NCBI RefSeq assembly: GCF_020404765.1
Contig: NZ_JAIVEM010000004.1
Coordinates: 34,344 to 98,343 of the forward strand
Direction of reading: 5' to 3'
From: Paenibacillus sp. BJ-4
GTDB lineage: Bacteria > Bacillota > Bacilli > Paenibacillales > Paenibacillaceae
Length of the DNA stretch: 64,000 nt
Shown: one piece after another, positions 8,171 through 16,208 of the stretch
How the letters are laid out: every line of letters begins with the position of its first letter
How positions within the stretch are numbered: the stretch's first letter is position 1
The notes under the pieces: model-generated
What the model saw: the letters and a program-made list of their open reading frames with translations, nothing else
Databases searched by the model: none
What the model was told of the DNA's origin: nothing
Program-made: the position numbers and the translations under genes

Positions 8171-11100
8171 TTACTTCGCTTTCAGGCTTGCTTCATCAAA
8201 TTGGAACTGAACCGTATACCAGTGATCATATGGCACCCCGCCCAGGACCAAGCCAGGTACAATGACGTGGGTGTAGGCACTGATTTTCTGGGACAAGTCC
8301 CCTATCTCGAATTGAACGATGCGCGTATCGCCGGATGTCGAGATTACTTCTACGTCTTTCAGGGTACCGTTCTGCTCCACTTGTAGAACCGGCATCCAGG
8401 AGCTATTTTTCAAAGTGACTTGAATATAGCGCTTGTCTCCCTTTTCAATCAGTGTAGCTGGCTTATCGAGGTATCCATCCATAACGGAAGCTTCGCTCGT
8501 TTTATCTTTAAATACGTTGTAATTGATCGTGTACTGCTTCTCGGTAGCTGCGGGCTGAACAGGTTGTTCCGCTACGGGCTTTTGTTCAGCCACAGGTGTG
8601 GTTGTTTGTGCTGCTTTGTCCGGAGAGGCTGGTGCCGGTTCAGCGCCGGTTGCAGTTGTAGCTGCACTTACTCCCTCACCTTTAAGCGATGCACGGTCAA
8701 ATTGAATCTGTCCGCCGAACTTCTCATTTAAAATGTATTTCTCAGGCAGATATACCTGGGTATACACACTCAGCTTTTTGTCCAAATCAGGGACTTCAAA
8801 AGCGATGGTACTCGTATCACCCTTGGTGCTAGAACCAACAATAGTCGGAGTGGTATAACGACCTTCAAAATCGGTTTGGAATTGTTTCAAAGCCTGTCTG
8901 TCCGTAATGGTCAGATGAGCCTGAACCCTGCCGTTCTTCACGACCAGCTTCGCGAGAGGCTCTACAAAAAGAGCTACAATAGAGTCCTTCTCTGTACCGT
9001 TCGCCAGAAGACGGAAATCCGCTGTATACTCTCCGTCTGGCAAGTTGTTTTTCCCTTTTTCTTCTTCAGCTGACTTCTTGTCGTTGTAATACGATACATT
9101 ACTGGTATCGAATTTAAATTCAAAGTCGTATACCTTTTCAACACGATCCTCGGCCTTGAAGACCATCGGAGTGGCAATTGCCACTTTAGGGGCTTCATAA
9201 ACAACCAGTTGGCCTTTCACATTGCTCTTAAAGTCATTTACGCCAAAACGAACGTCCTTCGTATTGCTTGCTGCATCTTCCTGGGTCACTTCTGCGTCTC
9301 GGTAGTCCCCAGTTGTGTTATCCCAAATGCGCAACGCCTTCACTTCATTACTGTTTTGCAGCTTCAGACCTACAAAACGTTTGTCGCCTTCCACGACCAA
9401 TTGCGCAGGTTCATCGCTGATGAAGCGTTGAGCCGGTGAATCCACTCCTGTCGAGCCATCTGGTAAAACAATGCTGAATTTCAAAGCATATTTACCATTG
9501 ACAAGCTTGTCAAAATCCAATTTAACGATAGGATCTGCCGCTCCTGAAGAGGACGGTTCGACAAAGCTGCGAATGGTAGCAGGCTCGAATTGGAATTGCA
9601 CGTCATATACGTGATCATATGGGATGCCACCCAAATCCAATCCAGGTACGATCACATGAGTATTTACTGTCACTTTATCCGAGAGATTTGGCACTTCAAA
9701 TTGTACCGTTCTTGTATCTGCAGAGGTCGATTGATCAACCACCTGAGCTTCTGAACCATTGACTTTGAACGTTTTTATCCAGCTGCTCTTGTCCATTTTG
9801 ATCTGAATCACATTTTTACCAGACTGTCTTAACAGCGTGGCTGGTTTTTGCATATAGCCATCCATCACAGATATTTCATTGCTTCCGTTTTTAAGTACAG
9901 AAAAATCAATACTATATCTGCCGTTTTCAGTCACAGGAGTTGTACCGCCATCCGTTCCTTTCACCGCAATGCTGCTACGATCAAATTGCAGACGGATCTT
10001 ATGATCCATTTCATATACCGATCCATTAAAACTCGTACTTACGTGGACCTGTGCATTCAGAATAGCGTCCAAATCCGCTACTTTAAATTTCACGACACGT
10101 GTATCAGCTGTCTTGTCTTCACTTACAATATCCGCATCCGTCAACGTTCCGTTTTGTTCCGATTTGAACGCTGTCACCGTGGCGCTGTCTTTGATGGTAA
10201 AAGAGGCTTCATACTTGCCTTTCGATACCGTTAGTGTGGCTTGAGACAACAAATATTGCGCCATGGCTGATGGTTGATCTTTTGTTGCATGTAGCGCGTT
10301 AAAGTTAATCGAGTACGTTCCATCGGCTAAAACCTTTCCCGGGGTACCTGGCGTTCCAGGATCAACCGGAGTTGTTGTCGCTCCTAATTGGAGATCTACA
10401 TTATAGGTATTCACGTAGTTCAGCTCAGGCCAATTAATGCTTACCCACGCGTTCAGCTTGGCAGGTACTTCTTTTACTTCGAATTCGATCACGCATGTAT
10501 TCGCAGTTTGATCTTCACTTACTGTCGTAGCATTCGTTAATACTCCGTTCTGCTCTACCTTAAAGCCATCAATCTGCTTGCTATTTTTCAAGGTAAAACG
10601 AACATACTTCTTGCCATCACGTTCAATCAAAACGCCTGGCTTTTCCGTATATCCATCCATCATGGACTTTTCATTCGTTCCATCTTTTAAAAGGGTGAAG
10701 TCCAGATTGGAGCTCGTTTCTGGAGAGGTGCCATTTTCAGTAATACTACTCTTGTCAAATTGAAGACGAAGCTTATGATCCATCTCATAAACTCCACCCG
10801 GATAGGTCGTGCTTACATGCACCTGTGCGTTCAGAATAACATCCAAATCCGCTACCTTGAATTTCACCACACGGGTATTGGCTGTCTTGTCTTCGCTTAC
10901 AATATTCGCATCCGTCAATGTTCCATTTTGTTCTGTTTTGAATTCCGTCACCGTGGTGCTGTCTTTGATGGTAAAGGAAACCTCTTTTTTCCCTTTGGAT
11001 ACCGTCAAAGTTGCCGGAGATAACAGATATTGCGCCATGGCTGACGGTTGATCTTTTGTTGCGTGCAGCGCGTTAAAGTTAATCGAGTACGTTCCATCTG

Positions 11101-12145
11101 CCAAATCCGATGGTGCAGGTACAGAAGCCAATTCAAGATCCACATTATACGTATTCACGTAGCTCAGCTCAGGCCAGTTGATACTCACCCATGCGTTCAG
11201 CTTGGCAGGAACTTCTTTTACTTCGAATTCGATCACGCGTGTATTCGCAGTTTGATCTTCACTTACTGTGGCAACATTGGTCAATACTCCGTTTTGCTCT
11301 ACCTTAAAGCCATCAATCTGCTTGCTATTTTTCAAGGTAAAACGAACATACTTCTTGCCATCACGTTCAATCAAAACGCCTGGCTTTTCCGTATATCCAT
11401 CCATCATGGACTTTTCATTCGTTCCATCTTTTAAAAGAGAAAAGTCCAAATCAGATAGCTTGTCTCCTCCGATAGGAGGCGTTACCGGCGGTGTCACTGG
11501 TGGAACGGTTGGATTCTCCGTCGAGTTTTTAAGTCTCAGACTGGAGGGATCAAACTCAATCCATTCCTTCACCGAATAGTCCGGATCGGTATCTACATAC
11601 CATGGAGAACTGCTATTAAATCCAAACTCCGTATTTACATTTTGATGAAAATCATAAACATCGAAGTTTACAGTCCCGGAAGATTTTCCGGAATCTACTT
11701 CTATTTTGGCGGGAACCGTTTCCCCGTTTTGTTCTACTAAAAATTTCGAGAGACCTTGTGCTTCCGCAAACTTAAATGAAAAATGGTATTTTCCATCTTT
11801 AATGATCAAATCTCCAGGAAAGGTGTAGTTTGTTTTGAAACTCGAATCCTTGGTGCTTCCACTGACTGTTTTTCTTAAAGGCTTGTAGTCAATAAGATAC
11901 TCTCCATCTGCATAGGTCGCGTCACTAGCGGTTAAAGTAGTAGTAGGTTCAGAAGATGGGGTAGGCACTTCTGCCGGAACCTCATAAGTAGCATAAGTAG
12001 CACTAGTCACTGTAGTGCTTGAATCAGACGAATTCGATGAGGTGGACTCCCCCTTAGGTGTCGCCCGTACATATGGTGAAAATAAAGAAAACAACATCAG
12101 AATAGCTGCAAATGTCGTAATATATTTGTTAAATCGGCTTTTCAA
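8171..12145 (-). CDS. Giant secreted multi-NEAT heme-binding protein (nine NEAT-like domains)
   Basis: 1,324 residues from a TTG at 12145 behind AGGGGG. A signal peptide occupies about residues 1-29, followed by a Ser/Thr/Pro-rich stretch. Nine NEAT-like domains start near residues 80, 232, 348, 480, 607, 742, 882, 1035 and 1202. Their lips carry SMMDGY, SAMAQY or SVMDGY motifs. The heme-ligand YxxxY is intact in domains 2 and 4 (YVNTY), 6 (YDHVY) and 9 (YDHWY). It reads YxxxH in 3 and 5, keeps only the second Tyr in 7, and is lost in 8 and probably 1. Domains 2-3 and 4-5 are near-identical copies. The protein ends at the last NEAT domain with no LPXTG, SLH or membrane tail, so it is predicted to be released, like B. 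anthracis IsdX2 but nearly twice as many domains. Confidence 0.9.
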   Translation of the reverse strand: MKSRFNKYITTFAAILMLFSLFSPYVRATPKGESTSSNSSDSSTTVTSATYATYEVPAEVPTPSSEPTTTLTASDATYADGEYLIDYKPLRKTVSGSTKDSSFKTNYTFPGDLIIKDGKYHFSFKFAEAQGLSKFLVEQNGETVPAKIEVDSGKSSGTVNFDVYDFHQNVNTEFGFNSSSPWYVDTDPDYSVKEWIEFDPSSLRLKNSTENPTVPPVTPPVTPPIGGDKLSDLDFSLLKDGTNEKSMMDGYTEKPGVLIERDGKKYVRFTLKNSKQIDGFKVEQNGVLTNVATVSEDQTANTRVIEFEVKEVPAKLNAWVSINWPELSYVNTYNVDLELASVPAPSDLADGTYSINFNALHATKDQPSAMAQYLLSPATLTVSKGKKEVSFTIKDSTTVTEFKTEQNGTLTDANIVSEDKTANTRVVKFKVADLDVILNAQVHVSTTYPGGVYEMDHKLRLQFDKSSITENGTSPETSSNLDFTLLKDGTNEKSMMDGYTEKPGVLIERDGKKYVRFTLKNSKQIDGFKVEQNGVLTNATTVSEDQTANTCVIEFEVKEVPAKLNAWVSINWPELNYVNTYNVDLQLGATTTPVDPGTPGTPGKVLADGTYSINFNALHATKDQPSAMAQYLLSQATLTVSKGKYEASFTIKDSATVTAFKSEQNGTLTDADIVSEDKTADTRVVKFKVADLDAILNAQVHVSTSFNGSVYEMDHKIRLQFDRSSIAVKGTDGGTTPVTENGRYSIDFSVLKNGSNEISVMDGYMQKPATLLRQSGKNVIQIKMDKSSWIKTFKVNGSEAQVVDQSTSADTRTVQFEVPNLSDKVTVNTHVIVPGLDLGGIPYDHVYDVQFQFEPATIRSFVEPSSSGAADPIVKLDFDKLVNGKYALKFSIVLPDGSTGVDSPAQRFISDEPAQLVVEGDKRFVGLKLQNSNEVKALRIWDNTTGDYRDAEVTQEDAASNTKDVRFGVNDFKSNVKGQLVVYEAPKVAIATPMVFKAEDRVEKVYDFEFKFDTSNVSYYNDKKSAEEEKGKNNLPDGEYTADFRLLANGTEKDSIVALFVEPLAKLVVKNGRVQAHLTITDRQALKQFQTDFEGRYTTPTIVGSSTKGDTSTIAFEVPDLDKKLSVYTQVYLPEKYILNEKFGGQIQFDRASLKGEGVSAATTATGAEPAPASPDKAAQTTTPVAEQKPVAEQPVQPAATEKQYTINYNVFKDKTSEASVMDGYLDKPATLIEKGDKRYIQVTLKNSSWMPVLQVEQNGTLKDVEVISTSGDTRIVQFEIGDLSQKISAYTHVIVPGLVLGGVPYDHWYTVQFQFDEASLKAK
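10690..11450. repeat. Internal tandem duplication of a two-NEAT unit
   Basis: The DNA for NEAT 2-3 is repeated almost exactly as NEAT 4-5. The stretch coding for the lip and first strands recurs 744 bases apart (for example from 10561 and from 11305). The second half recurs 774 bases apart because the linker of the lower copy is ten codons longer. The coordinates mark one unit. The near-identity at DNA level indicates a recent copy event or ongoing gene conversion. Confidence 0.8.
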
Positions 12146-12170
12146 GGTGATGTATCCCCCTACTTAAAAT

Positions 12171-12211
12171 ATACTCATTTGGAGCTTTGAAACTAAACTC
12201 CAAATGAGTAT
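12171..12211 (-). terminator. Intercistronic hairpin / attenuator before the nine-NEAT gene
   Basis: ATACTCATTTGGAG (12171-12184) pairs perfectly over 14 bases with CTCCAAATGAGTAT (12198-12211). Leftward, it is followed by ATTTTAAG, a weak T tract. It probably stops part of the transcripts after the three small NEAT genes, so these would be made in excess over the giant protein. Confidence 0.6.
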
Positions 12212-12244
12212 TCAATTCAAATCCATATTTCCACAAAGAAACTG

Positions 12245-12742
12245 TTAAATATCGCTGTCGTCAAATTGGAATTGAACAACATAATCGTGATCGTATGGAA
12301 TACCACCAGTGTATTCTTTAGGTACACTGACATGTAGTTTAACGTTCAATTTTTGGGAAGGGCTAGTTACAGGGAATTCTACTATTCTTGTGTCTCCTGA
12401 TGTGCTTACCACAGTCGCATTCACATACTGACCATTTTGTTCTGTTTTGAATTCAGTGACCCAGGCACTTTTGGTAATAGCTACTCTCACTTTATATTGA
12501 CCATTCGTAACAATCAGAGTGGCTGGTTTTTTCACATAACCATTTGTATCCATGTAAGATGGTTCGGTGGTTCCATCTTTATAAACGGTATAAGGCAATT
12601 GATACGTACCATTTGGCAAAGCCGCACTCGCTTTGTTAGAGGAAAATGGAGCTAGTACCACAAAAACAAGCGCTGCCATCAATACCGTGAGCATTACCTT
12701 TTTCAAAGACAATTTCTCCATACGATTCATTACCATGTTCAT
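12245..12742 (-). CDS. Secreted single-NEAT heme-binding protein (IsdX1-like hemophore)
   Basis: 165 residues, start at 12742 behind AAAGGAG. Signal peptide (LSLKKVMLTVLMAALVFVVL then ...ASA, about 1-39), followed by one NEAT domain (about 42-160). The lip has SYMDTNGY, and the heme strand carries YDHDY (YxxxY) before VVQFQF. There is no anchor or sorting signal, so it should be released as a small hemophore that strips or relays heme, as IsdX1 does in B. anthracis. It sits 31 bases after the previous NEAT gene and before the giant NEAT gene. Confidence 0.87.
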   Translation of the reverse strand: MNMVMNRMEKLSLKKVMLTVLMAALVFVVLAPFSSNKASAALPNGTYQLPYTVYKDGTTEPSYMDTNGYVKKPATLIVTNGQYKVRVAITKSAWVTEFKTEQNGQYVNATVVSTSGDTRIVEFPVTSPSQKLNVKLHVSVPKEYTGGIPYDHDYVVQFQFDDSDI

Positions 12743-12773
12743 GTTCTCAATCTCCTTTTACGTTGTATTTGGA

Positions 12774-13241
12774 TTAGATTTCGTCGAATTGCAGTTGTAC
12801 ATGGTACTTGCCTGTGTAGCCGATGACCGGAATTGTGATTTCAGCATAAGCATTCACTTTGGCATTCAGATCAGCAACTTCGAATTCCACTACACGAGTG
12901 TTGCTGGCAGTATCCGTGCTCACTACAGTTGCGTCTTGCAGAACGCCATTTTGCTCTACTTTGAACGCTGTAATCAGATTGCTGCTTTTCACAGTCAGAC
13001 GAACGACATTTTTACCATTAGCTACAATAACCTGAGCTGGCTTCGTCAGATAGCTGTCCAATCGGGACGTTTCATTCGTTTGATCCTTCAAAACGGTATA
13101 GTTTACGGTGTATGTCCCATCGGCTGCTGCCGCTTTAGCTGAGAATGGCGCAATGAGTGCAAAAACAAGTGCTGTCATGATCAACGCTACAAAAACCTTC
13201 TTCAAAGAAAATGGCTCAAAACGATTCATTACCCTATTCAT
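12774..13241 (-). CDS. Secreted single-NEAT heme-binding protein
   Basis: 155 residues from the ATG at 13241 with GAGGAG 11 bases upstream; a GTG 12 bases earlier would overlap that ribosome site. The signal peptide (SLKKVFVALIMTALVFALIAP, cleavage near AKAAAA) closely resembles that of the next gene, suggesting duplication. The single NEAT domain has SRLDSYL in the lip and YTGKY (YxxxY) before HVQLQF, and the chain ends directly after it. No surface anchor is present. Its likely job is extracellular heme capture or relay within the same Fur-controlled operon. Confidence 0.87.
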   Translation of the reverse strand: MNRVMNRFEPFSLKKVFVALIMTALVFALIAPFSAKAAAADGTYTVNYTVLKDQTNETSRLDSYLTKPAQVIVANGKNVVRLTVKSSNLITAFKVEQNGVLQDATVVSTDTASNTRVVEFEVADLNAKVNAYAEITIPVIGYTGKYHVQLQFDEI

Positions 13242-13311
13242 ATCTACACACACTCCTCAATGGTTTATGCTTGAATTTATGTTGATTTTATGAACGATAA
13301 AGATGCTTGAA

Positions 13312-13827
13312 TTACTTCTTGGAAGATTTGGATGATTTCGCAGACTGGACGGCTGCCACTTTTTTGACGCTCTTGGAATCAAACGCGAAACGGATCGTGT
13401 AGTCATGATCGTAGTTATACGCAGGAACAGTAACATGAATTTTAGAGATCAGCGGACTGTTCACACTTGCAATTGGAAATTGTACAGTTCGGGTATCGGT
13501 TTTGGCATCCTTATGGATGACCTTTGTATCTATGATTTTGCCTTTGTGATCTACTTTAAACCCGGTTGTCCATTCGCTATGATTCAGCTTAATTTGCATC
13601 GTCATTTGGCCTTTTTTCACATACAATTTAGCTGGCTTCTCAAAATAATCATTAGCCATGGATACCGAATCATTTTCCGCCTTGAGAATATTGTATTTGA
13701 GCGTGTATGTACCATCCGCCAATTTTGGAGAAGCCGAAGCGGCTCCTACAGATGACGAAGTTGGCCAGAAGCCCAGCATACTCACCAGCAGAAACACACC
13801 AATAATTGCAGAAAGCCCCTTCTTCAT
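13312..13827 (-). CDS. Secreted NEAT protein with lysine/serine-rich tail (first gene of operon)
   Basis: 171 residues, start at 13827 behind GGGGAGG. The signal peptide ends near VGAASA. One NEAT domain (about 36-150) carries SMANDYF in the lip and YDHDY in the heme strand. It ends in a basic tail, VKKVAAVQSAKSSKSSKK, that the two sister proteins lack. The tail is not a sortase signal; it might hold the protein electrostatically on anionic wall polymers, which is inference. Being promoter-proximal, it is probably the most strongly expressed NEAT protein here. Fur-box DNA lies 33-51 bases upstream of the start codon. Confidence 0.87.
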   Translation of the reverse strand: MKKGLSAIIGVFLLVSMLGFWPTSSSVGAASASPKLADGTYTLKYNILKAENDSVSMANDYFEKPAKLYVKKGQMTMQIKLNHSEWTTGFKVDHKGKIIDTKVIHKDAKTDTRTVQFPIASVNSPLISKIHVTVPAYNYDHDYTIRFAFDSKSVKKVAAVQSAKSSKSSKK

Positions 13828-13852
13828 TTTGACAGCAGTCCCTCCCCACGAG

Positions 13853-13880
13853 AATATAACTAATTGATTATCATTCTCAA
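13853..13880 (-). promoter_or_regulatory. Promoter and Fur box of the leftward NEAT/heme operon
   Basis: Leftward -35 TTGAGA (13880-13875), 16-base spacer, -10 TATATT (13858-13853). The spacer is a Fur-box-like sequence, GAGAATGATAATCAATTAG read leftward (13878-13860), matching 14 of 19 positions of GATAATGATAATCATTATC. Iron-loaded Fur bound here would block RNA polymerase directly. Confidence 0.75.
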
Positions 13881-14131
13881 TTGATAATTGAAAAAAAATA
13901 GCTCTTATTGAGCTTCTCTCCCCACCTCTCTATTCCAGAAATTCGCAAAACCAAGTGAACCCATCATCAATATATCTTACACTTTTCAAAAATGTCAATA
14001 TGTATTTGCGTGTATATAACTCCTTGATATATGCTATTTTTTAAGAAAAATTTGGAGCATCTTCCTCTATAACATGAACAACCCCCTCCTCATTTTCAAT
14101 TCAAAATTTATTTAAAATTTTGTTTTTTTAA
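13881..14131. other. AT-rich spacer between divergent heme operons
   Basis: Apart from the control sites at its two edges I see no open frame with a ribosome site and no hairpin of note. Confidence 0.5.
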
Positions 14132-14161
14132 TTGACAATCCCCATTGATATTCATTATCAT
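14132..14161 (+). promoter_or_regulatory. Promoter of the rightward heme-import operon
   Basis: -35 TTGACA (14132-14137), 18-base spacer, -10 TATCAT (14156-14161). The -10 lies inside the first Fur box (14147-14165). Confidence 0.7.
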
Positions 14162-14165
14162 TCTC
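14147..14165. promoter_or_regulatory. Fur box 1, rightward operon
   Basis: GATATTCATTATCATTCTC matches 15 of 19 positions of the classical Fur box and overlaps the -10 element. Confidence 0.75.
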
Positions 14166-14177
14166 TTATGTTTAAAT

Positions 14178-14196
14178 GAAAATGATTATCATTATT
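14178..14196. promoter_or_regulatory. Fur box 2, rightward operon
   Basis: GAAAATGATTATCATTATT matches 16 of 19 positions of the Fur box. It lies about 10-30 bases downstream of the expected transcription start. Two boxes about 31 bases apart suggest tight, possibly cooperative, iron repression. Confidence 0.75.
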
Positions 14197-14225
14197 ATTC
14201 AACACAAAATTGCAGGAGGAATGAC

Positions 14226-15206
14226 ATGAAATCTCATGTGTTGTGGTCATCCGCGGCGCTTTTATTGGCTGTCACCGGATGTAGTAGTGGCGCTCCGACC
14301 GCAGATCACAAACCAACCAATGTATCTGTATCTGCCACTTCAAGCCGGGCAAACAATGCCACGATTCAGGTTACTGATTTTTCCAAGCGAACATTGGCGT
14401 TCCAAGGTATCCCTCAACATATCGTGGCTTTAAGCAACGGCGATCTGGACATTATATATGCTTTGGGCGGGACTGCCGTCGGCAGACCCAACTCGAATGG
14501 ACCTTCCGTCGTCCCAACTGCTGAGAATGTTCAACAGGTAGGCTCTACTCATGAGGTCGATCTGGAGAAAATTACGATGCTCAAACCAGATGTCGTATTG
14601 GGCAATTACCCAATGAATGAAAAGGACATTCCGGCCATTGAAGGGGTCGGTTCACAACTGCTGCTGACTGGAGCTAATTCAGTCAAAGATATTCAATCGC
14701 AAATTACATTATTCGGACAATTACTGCAAAAGCAGGCTCAGGCCGTGAAGCTGAACGAGCAAATTGACCAACAGGTAGCCAAGCTGCAAAAGGATACAGC
14801 CTCCAGCTCCAAACCGAAGGTGCTGCTGGTCTACGGAGCCCCAGCCACGTATATGGCGGCATTGCCGAATTCACTAGGCGGAAACATTCTGGAGGTTGCA
14901 GGCGGCTCCAATATTGCCGCTGATTTTCCGGGCCTGCAAAATTTCCCGCAATATGCACAGCTAAACACAGAGCGTATCATACAGGCCGACCCTGATTACA
15001 TCTTCATCATGACCCATGGCAATACTGAAGAAGTGAAAGCCGCATTTTTAAAGGAAATGCAGGAAAATGCAGCTTGGAACGGAATTCAGGCGGTCAAAAG
15101 CAATCAGGTCGAGGTGTTGCCATCAGATTTGTTCGGAACGAATCCAGGCGCGCGGGTGACAAAGGCGCTGGATTTGATGCACGACAAGCTGTATCCGGCG
15201 AAATAG
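14226..15206 (+). CDS. Iron-complex/heme-binding lipoprotein (second system)
   Basis: 326 residues from the ATG at 14226 (AGGAGGAATGAC); earlier in-frame starts lie inside the Fur boxes. Lipoprotein signal ends in AVTGC. The class III binding fold has the VALSNGDLDIIYALG and ITMLKPDVVLGNY landmarks and an IFIMTHGNTEEV segment. That segment aligns with the His-Gly segment of the IsdE-like protein at 7051-8010, so the two receptors look like distant paralogues. It leads an operon that ends in a heme monooxygenase gene, which supports heme as the ligand; a siderophore remains possible. Confidence 0.85.
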   Translation: MKSHVLWSSAALLLAVTGCSSGAPTADHKPTNVSVSATSSRANNATIQVTDFSKRTLAFQGIPQHIVALSNGDLDIIYALGGTAVGRPNSNGPSVVPTAENVQQVGSTHEVDLEKITMLKPDVVLGNYPMNEKDIPAIEGVGSQLLLTGANSVKDIQSQITLFGQLLQKQAQAVKLNEQIDQQVAKLQKDTASSSKPKVLLVYGAPATYMAALPNSLGGNILEVAGGSNIAADFPGLQNFPQYAQLNTERIIQADPDYIFIMTHGNTEEVKAAFLKEMQENAAWNGIQAVKSNQVEVLPSDLFGTNPGARVTKALDLMHDKLYPAK

Positions 15207-15209
15207 GCG

Positions 15210-16208
15210 ATGAACAAACTACAGCGTGCCAGAAGGCGCACCATCGCCTGGATTACCCTTCCGGTCCTACTGCTGGCTGTCTCTGTGTACGGCCTGGCCT
15301 ACGGTTCGGTGTCGATTCCGCTCCAAGAAATCAATCAGGTTTTGTTACATAACGATGACTCTATCTATCGCACGATCCTGATGGATCTCCGGCTCCCCAG
15401 AGTGCTCGTAGGTTTGCTTGTAGGAGCTTGCCTCGCAGCTTCTGGAGCCCTTCTTCAAGGAGTCATGAAAAATCCACTGGCCGACCCTGGTGTTATTGGT
15501 GTATCTGCCGGGGGTGGACTCGCTGCCGTCATTACGATGGTCATGCTTCCACAGCTTAGCTACCTCCTTCCGGTAACGGCCTTTTTGGGCGCCTTTCTGA
15601 GCGCGCTCATCATTTACCTGCTGGCATGGGACCGAGGAGCTTCCCCTGTCAAAATTGTGCTGGCTGGTGTTGCGATCAACGCGCTGCTGGGTGCACTCAC
15701 CAATGGCGTGATGGTCATGTACAGCGACCGCGTCCAGGCCGTTCTCCCTTGGCTATCCGGCGGATTAAACGGGCGAAGCTGGCATCACCTGGAGTTTATG
15801 GCTCCTTACGCCATCGTTGGCTTAATCGCCTCTCTGTTGGCGATCAAGCCTGCCAATTTGCTGCTACTAGGCGACGATTCAGCTCAGCTGCTAGGTCAGC
15901 GGGTAGAGCTTCAACGTCTGCTGATTATCCTGCTCTCAGCCCTGCTCGCCGGTACAGCGGTCAGTGTAGCCGGGCTGATCGGTTTCGTAGGACTGGTCGT
16001 TCCCCATGTCATACGACTGCTGATTGGGGAGGATTATCGTTTCCTCCTGCCCCTTTCCATTTTGGGCGGCGGGACGCTGGTAGTCCTGGCGGATACGGTG
16101 GCACGCTCCTGGTTTGATCCGATTGAGCTGCCTGTGGGTATTTTACTGGCCGTCATCGGGGCGCCGTTCTTCTTAATCCTGCTCAAGAAACGGGGGAATT
16201 TCGGATGA
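15210..16208 (+). CDS. FecCD-type permease (second system)
   Basis: 332 residues with nine or ten hydrophobic spans and the diagnostic LRLPRVLVGLLVGACLAASGALLQG and GLVVPHVIRLLIGEDYR regions of the FecCD/BtuC family. The ATG at 15210 lies three bases after the lipoprotein stop with no clear ribosome site, which suggests translational coupling. The 3' end overlaps the ATPase start by ATGA. It is paralogous to the permease at 6053-7036 and forms the membrane channel of the rightward importer. Confidence 0.87.
   Translation: MNKLQRARRRTIAWITLPVLLLAVSVYGLAYGSVSIPLQEINQVLLHNDDSIYRTILMDLRLPRVLVGLLVGACLAASGALLQGVMKNPLADPGVIGVSAGGGLAAVITMVMLPQLSYLLPVTAFLGAFLSALIIYLLAWDRGASPVKIVLAGVAINALLGALTNGVMVMYSDRVQAVLPWLSGGLNGRSWHHLEFMAPYAIVGLIASLLAIKPANLLLLGDDSAQLLGQRVELQRLLIILLSALLAGTAVSVAGLIGFVGLVVPHVIRLLIGEDYRFLLPLSILGGGTLVVLADTVARSWFDPIELPVGILLAVIGAPFFLILLKKRGNFG

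Noticed and set aside
10558..11440. Suspected CRISPR-like or tandem repeat array
   Set aside because: The repeats are coding duplications of NEAT domains in frame, not short repeats with spacers.
14145..14225. Upstream in-frame extension of the rightward lipoprotein
   Set aside because: The extension runs through the Fur boxes and promoter; the ATG at 14226 has the ribosome site and begins a normal lipoprotein signal.
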